Source: Bacillota bacterium (GTDB taxonomy: Bacteria > Bacillota > Clostridia > Christensenellales > SZUA-584). From it: a stretch of 33,242 nucleotides of DNA. Shown in pieces: positions 21,815 through 29,119 of the stretch. Location of the stretch: assembly GCA_023397655.1 (NCBI GenBank), contig JAEWTW010000013.1:1-33242 (forward strand), given 5' to 3'. The notes below the pieces were generated by a model, which was not told the DNA's origin, ran no database searches, and saw only the letters and a list, made by a program, of their open reading frames with translations. The position numbers and the translations under genes are program-made. Numbering within the stretch: the stretch's first letter is position 1; every line of letters begins with the position of its first letter.

Positions 21815-21845
21815 AAAAATCTCCTGCACACCGCGGGAGATTTTT
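21815..21845. terminator. bidirectional terminator
   Basis: AAAAATCTCC, a loop, then GGAGATTTTT. The T-run on each strand lets it serve both the DUF2680 gene (+) and the membrane-protein gene (-), which converge here. Confidence 0.75.
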
Positions 21846-21853
21846 AGTTGCGA

Positions 21854-22753
21854 TCATAAGCTGATATCAAATATATTTATCAGCAGCTTGAACTGGGCAT
21901 AGCCGCAGCCCAGCGGAAAAATCAGCGCCAAAATATCAAAGATAACCGAATCGATGCCGCCTTTGGCGCTTCTGGCGAACAGCACGATGGGAGTCCCGTG
22001 ATACGCTTTGTTCTCCTCAATGCTGAAGAACAGCCACATACACGCCGACATCACATACACGACAGCGGAGCCGACCATCACCGCAATTGTCACGATTTTG
22101 ATCCAACCCAGCAGTATGTGGACAGCCAGCGTCACACCGTAAATGATGGTGAACGCTTTGTTGATATGGTATTTCCAGCCGAGTCCGGCTTGGGCGTGGA
22201 TGCCTTCATACCACCAAAAGTTGCGTTTCCCTTTCCTTGCTTCCTTGACCGTGGCTTTATGGACGTGGTGTTTGATCCATGATTTGAGGCTGCCGCGGAA
22301 CAGCATGTAGATCAGCCCCGGAACCAGTAAGAACCCCGATGTCATGAAATAGTACGTGACGATATTTTCATTGAACAGGGCATACAGGGTGTCATTGTAA
22401 AGAAGCAAACAGCTCAGCCCCACCAGAAAACCGCCAACCGAAAAACAAGCAACGGTCAGCTTGTGTCCGAGATACTGTTTGATCCACGCCGCGATGATGT
22501 TAAACAAGCCGATGCCGATAATAAAACATCCGACAATACCCAGCACCATCCAACCGCTGTTTGGCACCGGATATACGTTTGTCAGCAGTATAAAGAGAAC
22601 AAGAGGCAGTATAAAAGCTGTGATGCCGCAGAACACAAGCACACCGTAGCCGAAAGGGTGTCTCTTCTTAAATTCGTCATCTGAAGAAGGGTCGAAAAAG
22701 TAGCCCGCGTTTTTGGGCATGCGGCTGTTGAACCGGGGTCTGATGCGTCCCAT
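21854..22753 (-). CDS. unknown multi-pass membrane protein (299 aa)
   Basis: Not recognised. It has a cytoplasmic Arg/Lys-rich start (about 1-32, PKNAGYFFDPSSDDEFKKRH). About four membrane helices lie between 35 and 170 (VLVFCGITAFILPLVLFILL first), then a basic cytoplasmic loop (SWIKHHVHKATVKEARKGKR, about 157-176), then three more helices (AFTIIYGVTLAVHILLGWI onward). The large central basic loop distinguishes it from the paralogue family at 3660. GGAGG is about 11 bases before ATG 22753. Composition is balanced and coding is clear. A transport or signalling role cannot be chosen. Confidence 0.7.
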   Translation of the reverse strand: MGRIRPRFNSRMPKNAGYFFDPSSDDEFKKRHPFGYGVLVFCGITAFILPLVLFILLTNVYPVPNSGWMVLGIVGCFIIGIGLFNIIAAWIKQYLGHKLTVACFSVGGFLVGLSCLLLYNDTLYALFNENIVTYYFMTSGFLLVPGLIYMLFRGSLKSWIKHHVHKATVKEARKGKRNFWWYEGIHAQAGLGWKYHINKAFTIIYGVTLAVHILLGWIKIVTIAVMVGSAVVYVMSACMWLFFSIEENKAYHGTPIVLFARSAKGGIDSVIFDILALIFPLGCGYAQFKLLINIFDISL

Positions 22754-22915
22754 TTCTGATGTGTCCTCCGTCTTTTTGACATCCGGCTGTAATGCCTCTT
22801 ATTATAGCATAAGCAAATAATGTGAACAGTCCTAAAGCTTGCATTTGGATTGGGGATATGTAACAATCAGGAAAGATGAGACGCGAGAGTTAGTGTATAA
22901 CAGGAGGGCGCATAT

Positions 22916-23776
22916 ATGAACGAGTTATATATGAACGAGTTAAAAGGCAAGGTGGTCATCGTGACCGGGGCAAGCCGCGGCGTGGGCAAGGGCGTGGCGC
23001 TGGGGCTGGCGGAATACGGCGCGACGGTGTACGTAACTGGGCGCACGGTAACCGATGAAACGCTTCCGCCGTTTCTGGAGGGCACCACGGTATACCGCAC
23101 TGCCGAGCTGGTGACGCAGACGGGCGGCGTCGGTATCGCACACCGGTGCGACCATTCCAACGACAAGGAGACGGCAGCGCTGTTCGAGCGCGTGATGGAC
23201 GAGCAGGGGCGTCTGGATATACTGGTGAACAGCGCGTGGGCGGGCGGCGCGCACGTGATGGGCGGCTACTTCTTCGGGACGCCGTTCTGGCAGCAGCCCG
23301 CGGCGATGCTGGACGACGAATGGCGCGTGGGCGTCCGCTCGGCATACGTGACGGCGATGCACGCGGCGCGCATCATGACAGCGCAGAAATCCGGCCTCAT
23401 CGTCAACATATCGTATTACGGCGGACGGCGTTACTGGAACAACGTATCATACGGCGTGTGCAAGGCCGCGCTCGATAAACTGTCCGCTGACGCCGCGCAC
23501 GACCTGAAGGGCTTTGGCGTGACCGCGCTGTCGCTGTACCCCGGCTCCGTAGCCACCGAGGGCATGCTGGAGGCCGCGAAGTACAACCCCGCACTGGACG
23601 TTTCCCTGCTGGAGTCGCCGCAGTTCGTGGGACGGTGCGTGGCCGCGCTGGCGCTGGACAAGGACATTATCAGCGAAACAGGGCAGATACTGATCACCGC
23701 CGAGGTGGGGGAACGCTATGGTATCCGCGACGTGGACGGCAAGCAGCCGAAATCTCAGCGGGCGGAGCTGTGGTGA
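22916..23776 (+). CDS. short-chain dehydrogenase/reductase, DHRS1-like
   Basis: A 286-residue classical SDR. The cofactor site TGASRGVGKG is at 18-27. NSAWAG (105-110) replaces the usual NNAG. The active site is S166 (NISYYG), Y179 and K183 (YGVCK). The NADP-type basic residue R43 follows TG in VTGRTV. The insert MGGYFFGTPFWQQP (115-128) and overall pattern resemble DHRS1-like SDRs; the substrate is unknown. Start 22916 has GGAGG with 8-base spacing. The first 15 bases of the gene are duplicated (22916-22930 and 22931-22945), so a second ATG at 22931 gives a shorter version. It converges on the DEAD-box gene across a shared terminator. Confidence 0.9.
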   Translation: MNELYMNELKGKVVIVTGASRGVGKGVALGLAEYGATVYVTGRTVTDETLPPFLEGTTVYRTAELVTQTGGVGIAHRCDHSNDKETAALFERVMDEQGRLDILVNSAWAGGAHVMGGYFFGTPFWQQPAAMLDDEWRVGVRSAYVTAMHAARIMTAQKSGLIVNISYYGGRRYWNNVSYGVCKAALDKLSADAAHDLKGFGVTALSLYPGSVATEGMLEAAKYNPALDVSLLESPQFVGRCVAALALDKDIISETGQILITAEVGERYGIRDVDGKQPKSQRAELW

Positions 23777-23821
23777 AAGGGAAAAATAGTATCGACTTAA
23801 CCTGACTGAACCTTTAACATA

Positions 23822-23853
23822 AAAGGAGCCCCTTTCAGGCGGCTCCTTTATTT
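23822..23853. terminator. bidirectional terminator between SDR and helicase genes
   Basis: AAAGGAGCC (23822-23830), a 10-base loop, GGCTCCTTT (23841-23849), then ATTT; an A-run on the other side supports the minus strand. Confidence 0.75.
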
Positions 23854-23856
23854 ACC

Positions 23857-24960
23857 TTACATCGCTTTTTCTTCGGTGAGTTTTATACGAAACTGGCGTT
23901 CAATATTTGTAATGAGTCTGGAGTCCTGTGGATTAACCAGCGTACATGCTCTTCCTGAATGCCCGGCGCGGCCCGTGCGGCCAATCCGGTGCACGTAGTA
24001 TTCCATCTTTTCGGGGATATCGTAGTTGATGACAAGATCGATATCCTTCACGTCGATGCCGCGCGCCGCAACGTCCGTTGCAACCATGACGCTCGTTTTT
24101 CCTTTTCGGAAGGCATCCATAACGGTGTCGCGCTGATACTGACTCAAATCGCCGTGCAGGCAGCCTGTGGCCAACCCTTGGTCATTGAGCTGTTTATGGA
24201 GTGTCTTAACCTGCCGCTTCGTATTGCAAAATACGAGTGCCAGCCGCGGATTATCCTTGCGTATCAGGTGCTGTACCGCCTTGCATTTGCCGCTCGTGCT
24301 GGTAGGCAGATATGACTGCACCACGCTTGCTGCGGTTTGGTTTGTGCTGCCGATCTCTATTCGGACGGCATCATGCTGAAACTGCTTGACCACGCCCGAC
24401 ACGGCGCTGTTCATCGTCGCTGAAAACAAGAGCGTCTGGTGCTCTTTTGTGACCTGAGATAGTATAGCTTTGATATCCGGAAGGAAGCCGAAGCTCAGCA
24501 TTTCGTCCGCCTCATCCAGCACCACCGTGCGGATGTTTTGCAGTTTCAGTACATTACGGGCGATCAGATCCTTGATTCTGCCGGGCGTTCCAACAACAAT
24601 ATGGGCGCCTGCCCGCAACGCCTTGATCTGAATGCTGGCTGCCTGCCCGCCGTAAACGCTGACGATACGCAGCTTTGCATGTGCCGACAGCACTCGGAAC
24701 ACCTCTGTGATCTGCATCGCAAGCTCGCGCGTTGGGCAGATGACAAGCGACTGCGTCTTGCGGTTGTTGATAAACGTTTTTTCTATAATGGGCACGGCGA
24801 ACGCCGCCGTTTTGCCCGTTCCTGTCTGGGCTATGCCCATGATGTCCCACTTGCCCAGTATTAATTCCAGGGTTTTTTCCTGAATGGTGGTAGGACTTGA
24901 AAAGCCCGCTTTGTTAAGCGTTGCTTTCATCTCCTCGGAGAGCAGTTCAAAGTATTTCAA
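23857..24960 (-). CDS. DEAD-box ATP-dependent RNA helicase (core-only)
   Basis: From TTG 24960 the product has 367 residues and carries every DEAD-box motif: Q motif (FSSPTTIQ, 20-27), I AQTGTGKT (44-51), Ia PTRELA (76-81), Ib TPGR (125-128), II DEAD (149-152), III SAT (180-182), V ATDVAARGID (294-303) and VI HRIGRTGRAG (324-333). It ends right after the second RecA domain, without the C-terminal extension of CshA or DbpA, so it is a minimal helicase for RNA unwinding, ribosome assembly or mRNA decay. TTG 24960 is chosen because AGAGGA lies 5 bases upstream and the residues then match the family N-terminus; ATG 25005 (upstream in frame) is an alternative. A long leader precedes it. Confidence 0.93.
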   Translation of the reverse strand: MKYFELLSEEMKATLNKAGFSSPTTIQEKTLELILGKWDIMGIAQTGTGKTAAFAVPIIEKTFINNRKTQSLVICPTRELAMQITEVFRVLSAHAKLRIVSVYGGQAASIQIKALRAGAHIVVGTPGRIKDLIARNVLKLQNIRTVVLDEADEMLSFGFLPDIKAILSQVTKEHQTLLFSATMNSAVSGVVKQFQHDAVRIEIGSTNQTAASVVQSYLPTSTSGKCKAVQHLIRKDNPRLALVFCNTKRQVKTLHKQLNDQGLATGCLHGDLSQYQRDTVMDAFRKGKTSVMVATDVAARGIDVKDIDLVINYDIPEKMEYYVHRIGRTGRAGHSGRACTLVNPQDSRLITNIERQFRIKLTEEKAM

Positions 24961-25196
24961 TATATCCTCTTTCTTTTCCGGGTTTACATAAAGAATAAAG
25001 ACCATGCCGATATAGCAAAGTCTTTCGAATTTGTTATGACGCCACAAGCTCGTACTTCTACGCCGGAGCCGGAAAGCTCCGTTACATTGTACGGTTAATA
25101 TTCCCGTACTGCATGTATTAAAAATACGACTTGGTTTAAAGCGCGATTCTTGTATGGAATGCTCTGCGATGATTCGCAAACGATACTTATAATACA
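24961..25196 (-). promoter_or_regulatory. long 5' leader of the DEAD-box helicase mRNA
   Basis: About 236 bases separate the predicted transcription start (about 25196) from TTG 24960. The leader contains a perfect hairpin, CGGAGC with GCTCCG (25064-25069 and 25076-25081). Cold-induced or autoregulated helicases often have long leaders, so post-transcriptional control is a reasonable inference. The frame is open through the leader, but that reading has no family similarity. Confidence 0.5.
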
Positions 25197-25202
25197 AAAC
25201 TG

Positions 25203-25231
25203 ATTATATACGAGTGGATAAGATTTGTAAA
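25203..25231 (-). promoter_or_regulatory. promoter of the DEAD-box helicase gene
   Basis: On the minus strand TTTACA (25231-25226), a 17-base spacer and a perfect TATAAT (25208-25203). Confidence 0.75.
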
Positions 25232-25290
25232 GGAATCATTCTTTTATTACAGTTTTTGCAATTATCCATTAAGTACAATTTTATGACGGG

Positions 25291-25319
25291 TTTACAAATA
25301 TCTAAAAATGACATATAAT
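25291..25319 (+). promoter_or_regulatory. promoter of the 104-aa gene
   Basis: TTTACA (25291-25296), a 17-base spacer and TATAAT (25314-25319). It is back to back with the helicase promoter, about 60 bases apart, with identical -35 and -10 boxes. Leader of about 128 bases, including a T-rich run at 25387-25408. Confidence 0.75.
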
Positions 25320-25453
25320 AAATGTGTATTTTTGAGTAGTTTGATCGGTTTGCAAATTCAGGCGGAAATCTCATTGGATATGGGGTTTTCGTTTTTTATT
25401 TTTTACACGCAGGCAGTTAAGAGCCGGCTCAATAGAGAAATGAGGGAAAGCTG

Positions 25454-25768
25454 ATGATTCAAAGGAGTACAATAAAGCATAAAGGTAAACATTTCATTAG
25501 AGTCTTGTTACACAGCGGGACGAGATCCAACCCATTGGGGGATGAAGAGCTGGCAATATTCTGCCATTGCAACAACGAAGAACCGTCAATCATTGATGTA
25601 AATAAATCGCGGCTTCTGCAGTGGGTGAATAATAACCCAACCTGCAAAAGAAATCAGAGCAATGAACAATATAGGATCTCAAAACAGGATGATGCGATGT
25701 CTGTTATCTATCTGACGGATCGTGAAATTGAGGCATGCCGCGCGGCAAACCGGCTTTTTCCCTGTTAG
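25454..25768 (+). CDS. unknown small protein (104 aa)
   Basis: Not recognised. It starts MIQRSTIKHKGKHFIRVLLH and contains FCHCNNEE and a late DREIEACRAANRLFPC. Basic overall, with four Cys (two in the CHC pair); no signal peptide or membrane helix. GAGGGAAAG lies upstream of the ATG. A good promoter and a strong terminator bracket it, so it is a single-gene transcription unit. The helicase gene diverges from it. The coding call rests on these signals, as there is no family match. Confidence 0.6.
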   Translation: MIQRSTIKHKGKHFIRVLLHSGTRSNPLGDEELAIFCHCNNEEPSIIDVNKSRLLQWVNNNPTCKRNQSNEQYRISKQDDAMSVIYLTDREIEACRAANRLFPC

Positions 25769-25844
25769 TGGTGAACGTCAAGAATTAGCGTTAACTGATA
25801 TTCTTGACTCGACAGAGCTCATTCTTGTGTCAGTATATCTACGG

Positions 25845-25872
25845 GGGGAGGCAGACTGCCTCTCCTTTTTTA
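25845..25872 (+). terminator. intrinsic terminator of the 104-aa gene
   Basis: GGGGGAGGCA (25844-25853), a 3-base loop, TGCCTCTCC (25857-25865), then TTTTTTA. A strong, GC-rich stem. Confidence 0.8.
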
Positions 25873-26302
25873 TTGCGCGGGAAGCCTCCGCGAGGGTGAC
25901 AATTCCAAAAACCGCACAGCCTGCAGCCGCCCATGGAAGCGCGGTCGCCGGGGGAGCGGATAGACCAGTGTCCGTTCTCTGCGGGAAAGTGGAAGTGCCA
26001 CATTAATGTGCCGAACACAGGGGCGGGACACCGGGCCCGCCCGCGATAGTGCCAGCACGCAGGGGCATACCATGTGCGGACGCACAACAGCGTTTATTCC
26101 CCTTGCGGCAGCCCCTCTTTTTTGGTATCATTAGCTATACTAACTAAACAAACCGGGCTGTGCCGGGGCGCAGTAAAAACCGCTATCATACATCATATCC
26201 TTTCAGCTGCCCCCCTTGCAAAGCCTGACGGCTAAAACTAAAAGAGCAAACGCCGCCGGTCAAGGTGTTTGTTTTGAGTTGTTGTTTTAAGCCGGAGCCA
26301 AA
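25873..26302. other. intergenic stretch with one dispersed hairpin repeat
   Basis: No gene is supported over 430 bases. 26018-26066 is a copy of the GC-rich repeat described at 28693-29054. TATACT at 26135-26140 and ACTAACTAAACAAA may belong to the promoter of the FabH-type gene, but no -35 is convincing. Short readings through the repeat are not taken as genes. Confidence 0.5.
26018..26066 (+). repeat. dispersed intergenic hairpin repeat, copy 1
   Basis: CAGGGGCGGGACACC, then GGGCCCGCCCGCGAT, then GTGCCAGCACGCAG. The GGGCGGG and CCCGCCC arms form a hairpin. It matches 28693-28740 and 28895-28944 in the same order. Confidence 0.65.
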
Positions 26303-27313
26303 ATGGAAGACGGGGGATATAAAATGAACGCTGGCGCAGGGATACTCGGCTGCGGCCGTTATGTTCCCGAGCTGAGGCTGACCAACGAGGAACTGGCATT
26401 AAGCTTTGGGACGACGGCGGAGAAAATCGAGCGTAAAGCGGGAATAAAGGCAAGAAGCAGAGCCCCGCAGGATATGGCCACGTCGGACATGGCGGCTTTG
26501 GCGGCGGTGGAAGCGTTAAAAGACGCCGGAACAGACCCGTCCGAGATCGGCATGATACTGGTGGCGACCACCACGCCGGACATGGTGTTCCCGTCCACGG
26601 CGTGCCTCGTGCAGAAAGCGATCGGCGCGCACAAAGCCGCCGCGCTGGACATATCCGCAGCTTGCACCGGCTTTTTGTATGGCCTCGACATGGCGGCGTG
26701 TTATATATCCTCCGGCAGGTATGACAAGGTGCTGCTGATCGGGGCGGAGACCTATTCGCGGATCACCAACCCCGACGACGTGAGCACGAGCGTGCTGTTC
26801 GGAGACGGCGCGGGCGCGGTGGTGGTGGGCCGGGTGCCGGAGGGCTTTGGCGTGCTGGACACCGTGCTGGGCGCGGACGGCGGCGGCGCGGATCTGCTGG
26901 CTGTACCCGCGGGCGGCTCCCGACTGCCGGTCACGCCTGAGCTGCTGGAAAAAAGGATGAACACCATATTCATGAGCGGCCGCGAGGTTTTCGAGTTCGC
27001 CGTCGGCATATTGGAACTCATGATCAATCAGCTGCTGTCAGACAACGGCTTAAGTCTGCCGGATATCAGCCTCATCGTTCCGCATCAGGCCAACAAGCGC
27101 ATACTGCTGAACGTCTGCGGCAACATGGGCATCCCGCCGGAGAAGATGTACTGCAACATCGAAAACTACGGCAACATGTCCGCCGCGTCCGTGCCCGTCG
27201 CCCTGACGGAGGCGGTGCTGGAAGGCCGGATCAGCCGCGGGAACCTGCTGCTTTTCGCGGGCTTCGGCGCGGGGCTGACGTGGGGGGGCAGCCTCATCCG
27301 GTGGGGCTGCTAG
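26303..27313 (+). CDS. fabH: 3-oxoacyl-ACP synthase III (FabH-type ketosynthase)
   Basis: A 336-residue thiolase-fold condensing enzyme. The catalytic triad is complete: C121 in LDISAACTGF, H261 in VPHQANKRI and N291 in ENYGNMSAASVP. The C-terminal GFGAGLTWGGSLIRW is typical of FabH. FabH condenses acetyl- or branched-chain acyl-CoA with malonyl-ACP to start fatty-acid synthesis. No other fab gene is in the window, so this may be a secondary copy for a specialised acyl primer. ATG 26303 (GGAG upstream) and ATG 26324 (GGGGGA upstream) are both usable; numbering follows 26303. Convergent with lysE-type gene, 17 bases apart. Confidence 0.92.
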   Translation: MEDGGYKMNAGAGILGCGRYVPELRLTNEELALSFGTTAEKIERKAGIKARSRAPQDMATSDMAALAAVEALKDAGTDPSEIGMILVATTTPDMVFPSTACLVQKAIGAHKAAALDISAACTGFLYGLDMAACYISSGRYDKVLLIGAETYSRITNPDDVSTSVLFGDGAGAVVVGRVPEGFGVLDTVLGADGGGADLLAVPAGGSRLPVTPELLEKRMNTIFMSGREVFEFAVGILELMINQLLSDNGLSLPDISLIVPHQANKRILLNVCGNMGIPPEKMYCNIENYGNMSAASVPVALTEAVLEGRISRGNLLLFAGFGAGLTWGGSLIRWGC

Positions 27314-27330
27314 TCGGAAAAGCAGTCACA

Positions 27331-27933
27331 TCAGGCCGCCGGCTTGAAGATATCAAGAATCATGGTCACCGCGCAGTACACCAGCAGAAGCGCCATGACG
27401 CCGTTGGTGATCTTGCTGTATTTTTTGAAAAACCGCTCAAACACAGCGCCGAACAATGCCCAGCTTGTTGTGCTCGCAAGGCCGATCGCGGTCAGCGCGA
27501 GCGCAAACACGGAGACGACGGGAATGCTCTGATAGAAGGGCAGTATGAATGAAGACATCACCGTCACGGCAAAGAGTATTCCCTTGATATTGACGAACTG
27601 AAGCAAAAAGCCCGAGCCGTAGCTGTTGACCGCAGCCAGCCCCTTTTTCTCCTCATGCGGCTTGCTGCGCCACACCGTCCACGCCAGCCAGAGTATATAA
27701 GCCGCGCCCACCACGAGCATGTACGGTTCAACAGCGGGAATGATATTATACAGCAGCGTTGTGAAGGCGGCGCCCAGACAAAGGATGACAAAGTAACCGG
27801 AAACGGCGCCCAGCACGAAGGGGAAGGTTTTTTTGAACCCGTCCTTGCTGGCGTTGGACATGCACATGATGTTGTTGGGGCCCGGCGTGAATGTCGTGAG
27901 CAAGACATAAGACAAAAATGCTGTAAAATTCAT
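27331..27933 (-). CDS. LysE/RhtB-family amino-acid exporter
   Basis: A 200-residue membrane protein with about six helices. The signature TPGPNNIMCMSNASKDGFKK near residues 16-35 (family pattern PGPxxxxxxxxxxxxGxxxG) and the helical layout are those of LysE/RhtB exporters, which push amino acids or homoserine lactones out by proton exchange. The substrate is not clear. AAAGAGAT lies 3-10 bases before the ATG. It is divergent from the XRE-cupin regulator, which probably controls it through the palindrome at 27987. The regulator's cupin domain may sense the exported compound. Confidence 0.88.
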   Translation of the reverse strand: MNFTAFLSYVLLTTFTPGPNNIMCMSNASKDGFKKTFPFVLGAVSGYFVILCLGAAFTTLLYNIIPAVEPYMLVVGAAYILWLAWTVWRSKPHEEKKGLAAVNSYGSGFLLQFVNIKGILFAVTVMSSFILPFYQSIPVVSVFALALTAIGLASTTSWALFGAVFERFFKKYSKITNGVMALLLVYCAVTMILDIFKPAA

Positions 27934-27986
27934 GATATCTCTTTACCTTTCTGGTAGAATGCGCTATAATGCATGCAATGAGCAAT

Positions 27987-28007
27987 ATATTGCACCGTGT
28001 GCAATAT
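27987..28007. promoter_or_regulatory. perfect palindrome, candidate operator between lysE-type and XRE-cupin genes
   Basis: ATATTGCAC (27987-27995), spacer CGT, GTGCAATAT (27999-28007). A 9-bp perfect inverted repeat with a 3-base spacer in a 121-base divergent intergenic region, where XRE regulators usually bind. Confidence 0.6.
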
Positions 28008-28012
28008 AATAT

Positions 28013-28033
28013 ACATTACGTGCAGTATAATGT
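28013..28033. promoter_or_regulatory. second inverted repeat overlapping a -10 box
   Basis: ACATTA (28013-28018) and TAATGT (28028-28033) flank CGTGCAGTA. A TATAAT at 28026-28031 for the regulator gene overlaps it. CGTGCA echoes part of the first palindrome, so it may be a second, weaker operator. Confidence 0.45.
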
Positions 28034-28054
28034 CAATAACCCGGAGGGTATTTT

Positions 28055-28609
28055 TTGGATAATATAAATTCAATCGTTGCAGTGAACTTAAAGCAGCTGC
28101 GCGAAAAGAGGAAACTCAGTCTGGATGCGCTGGCTAAAGAGACGGGCGTGAGCAAAAGCATGCTGGGGCAGATTGAGCGGGGAGACGTGAACCCGACGAT
28201 TTCAACGGTTTGGAAGATCGCGAGCGGGCTGAAGATATCGTTTACGGAGCTGATGAACCGCCCGGAAACGGAGCACGAGTTGATCGATTCGGCGCAGCTG
28301 GAGCCGATCGTGGAGGACGACGGAAATTTCCGCAACTACGCGATGTTCCCCTTCGACAGCAAACGCCGATTCGAGCTGTTTTATATCGAGATCGACGCCG
28401 GCAGCTACTTGGATGCGGAGCCTCATCCGACAGGGGCGCAGGAGTTTATCACCGTGTTTTCCGGAGAACTGACGCTGACCGTCAGCGGCGAAGTGTTCAA
28501 GCTGAGTCAAGGCTGCGCGTTCAGGTTTCAAGCGGACTGCCCGCACGGTTACAGAAACACCGGCGACGAGGTTTGCCGTCTGAGCATGGTTATCTATTAC
28601 CCTGAATAA
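28055..28609 (+). CDS. XRE-family regulator with C-terminal cupin sensor
   Basis: A 184-residue protein. The N-terminal helix-turn-helix at 11-66 includes LSLDALAKETGVSKSMLGQI then ERGDVNPTISTVWKIA. A C-terminal cupin at ~105-180 has motif 1 PHPTGAQEFITVFSGELTLT (123-142) and motif 2 FRFQADCPHGYRN (157-169). This class (SutR/PuuR-like) often represses an adjacent transporter or catabolic gene and is released by a small molecule bound in the cupin. The start is TTG 28055, 6-7 bases after CCGGAGGG. Divergent from the lysE-type gene with a palindrome between; autoregulation is likely. Confidence 0.9.
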   Translation: MDNINSIVAVNLKQLREKRKLSLDALAKETGVSKSMLGQIERGDVNPTISTVWKIASGLKISFTELMNRPETEHELIDSAQLEPIVEDDGNFRNYAMFPFDSKRRFELFYIEIDAGSYLDAEPHPTGAQEFITVFSGELTLTVSGEVFKLSQGCAFRFQADCPHGYRNTGDEVCRLSMVIYYPE

Positions 28610-28650
28610 CGGCGCATACCTTGGCGGAACGGTGCAAAGATACGATAGAC

Positions 28651-28675
28651 GGAGGAGGAGCTGCTCCTCCTTTTT
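28651..28675 (+). terminator. intrinsic terminator of the XRE-cupin gene
   Basis: GGAGGAG (28651-28657), loop GAGCTG, CTCCTCC (28664-28670), then TTTTT. Confidence 0.8.
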
Positions 28676-28692
28676 GTTTATGCGCAGACCGT

Positions 28693-28740
28693 CGGGGCGT
28701 GACCTCTGGGCCGCCCGTCATGTTGCCAGCACGCAGATGG
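28693..28740 (+). repeat. dispersed intergenic hairpin repeat, copy 2
   Basis: CGGGGCGTGACCTC, GGGCCGCCCGTCATG, then TTGCCAGCACGCAGATGG. Same order as the copy at 26018-26066; GCCAGCACGCAG is identical in both. Confidence 0.6.
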
Positions 28741-28840
28741 TCGGCGCATATAGGATACCCCTTCGGAGCACTTATCCGTAATCCGCGGAGTGCCATGTGT
28801 AGATGCTACAAACCGTAGGGGTGCCTGCAGGTGGGGCGGG

Positions 28841-29060
28841 ACGGGATGGAACCAGTTCCCTACTAGTAAGAGGAAACCGCATCGCGTACTAATTGTAGGG
28901 GCGGGTCTCCGTGCCCGCCCGTGATGGGGCTAGCATATAGATGGAGCGGGACGGGATGGAACCCGTCCCCTACAGGTAAGATGAAACGCATTGTGCACCA
29001 ACTGTAGGGGGGAGTCTCCGTAACCGCTCGCGATGGCTGCCGGAATAGATATGGAAGAGA
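28841..29060 (+). repeat. two tandem 110-bp units containing hairpin-repeat copies 3 and 4
   Basis: Unit 1 (28841-28950) and unit 2 (28951-29060) both start ACGGGATGGAACC and share TAGGGG, GTCTCCGT and the CGCCC(C/T)G-type arm in the same places. Copy 3 of the hairpin repeat is 28895-28944 and copy 4 (decayed) is 29004-29054. Non-coding; no direct-repeat spacing typical of CRISPR. Confidence 0.65.
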
Positions 29061-29062
29061 TG

Positions 29063-29091
29063 AAAAAAGGGACGGTCTGTGACTGTCCCTT
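29063..29091 (-). terminator. intrinsic terminator of the yqeC-xdhC operon
   Basis: On the minus strand AAGGGAC (29091-29085), an 11-base loop, GTCCCTT (29073-29067), then TTTT (29066-29063). It follows the xdhC stop by about 30 bases. Confidence 0.75.
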
Positions 29092-29119
29092 CGTTGTCCT
29101 ATCCATCAAATCCGATGCT

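Noticed and set aside
23431..23697. Minus-strand reading of 88 codons inside the SDR gene
   Set aside because: Ser/Ala-rich shadow opposite the SDR catalytic region.
26128..26155. FapR-like operator upstream of the FabH-type gene
   Set aside because: The TTAGCTATACTAACTAA tract is only loosely symmetrical and lacks the FapR half-site; no FapR gene in the window.
28841..29060. CRISPR array
   Set aside because: Only two units of 110 bp with drift across the whole unit; no short constant repeats separated by unique spacers and no cas genes.
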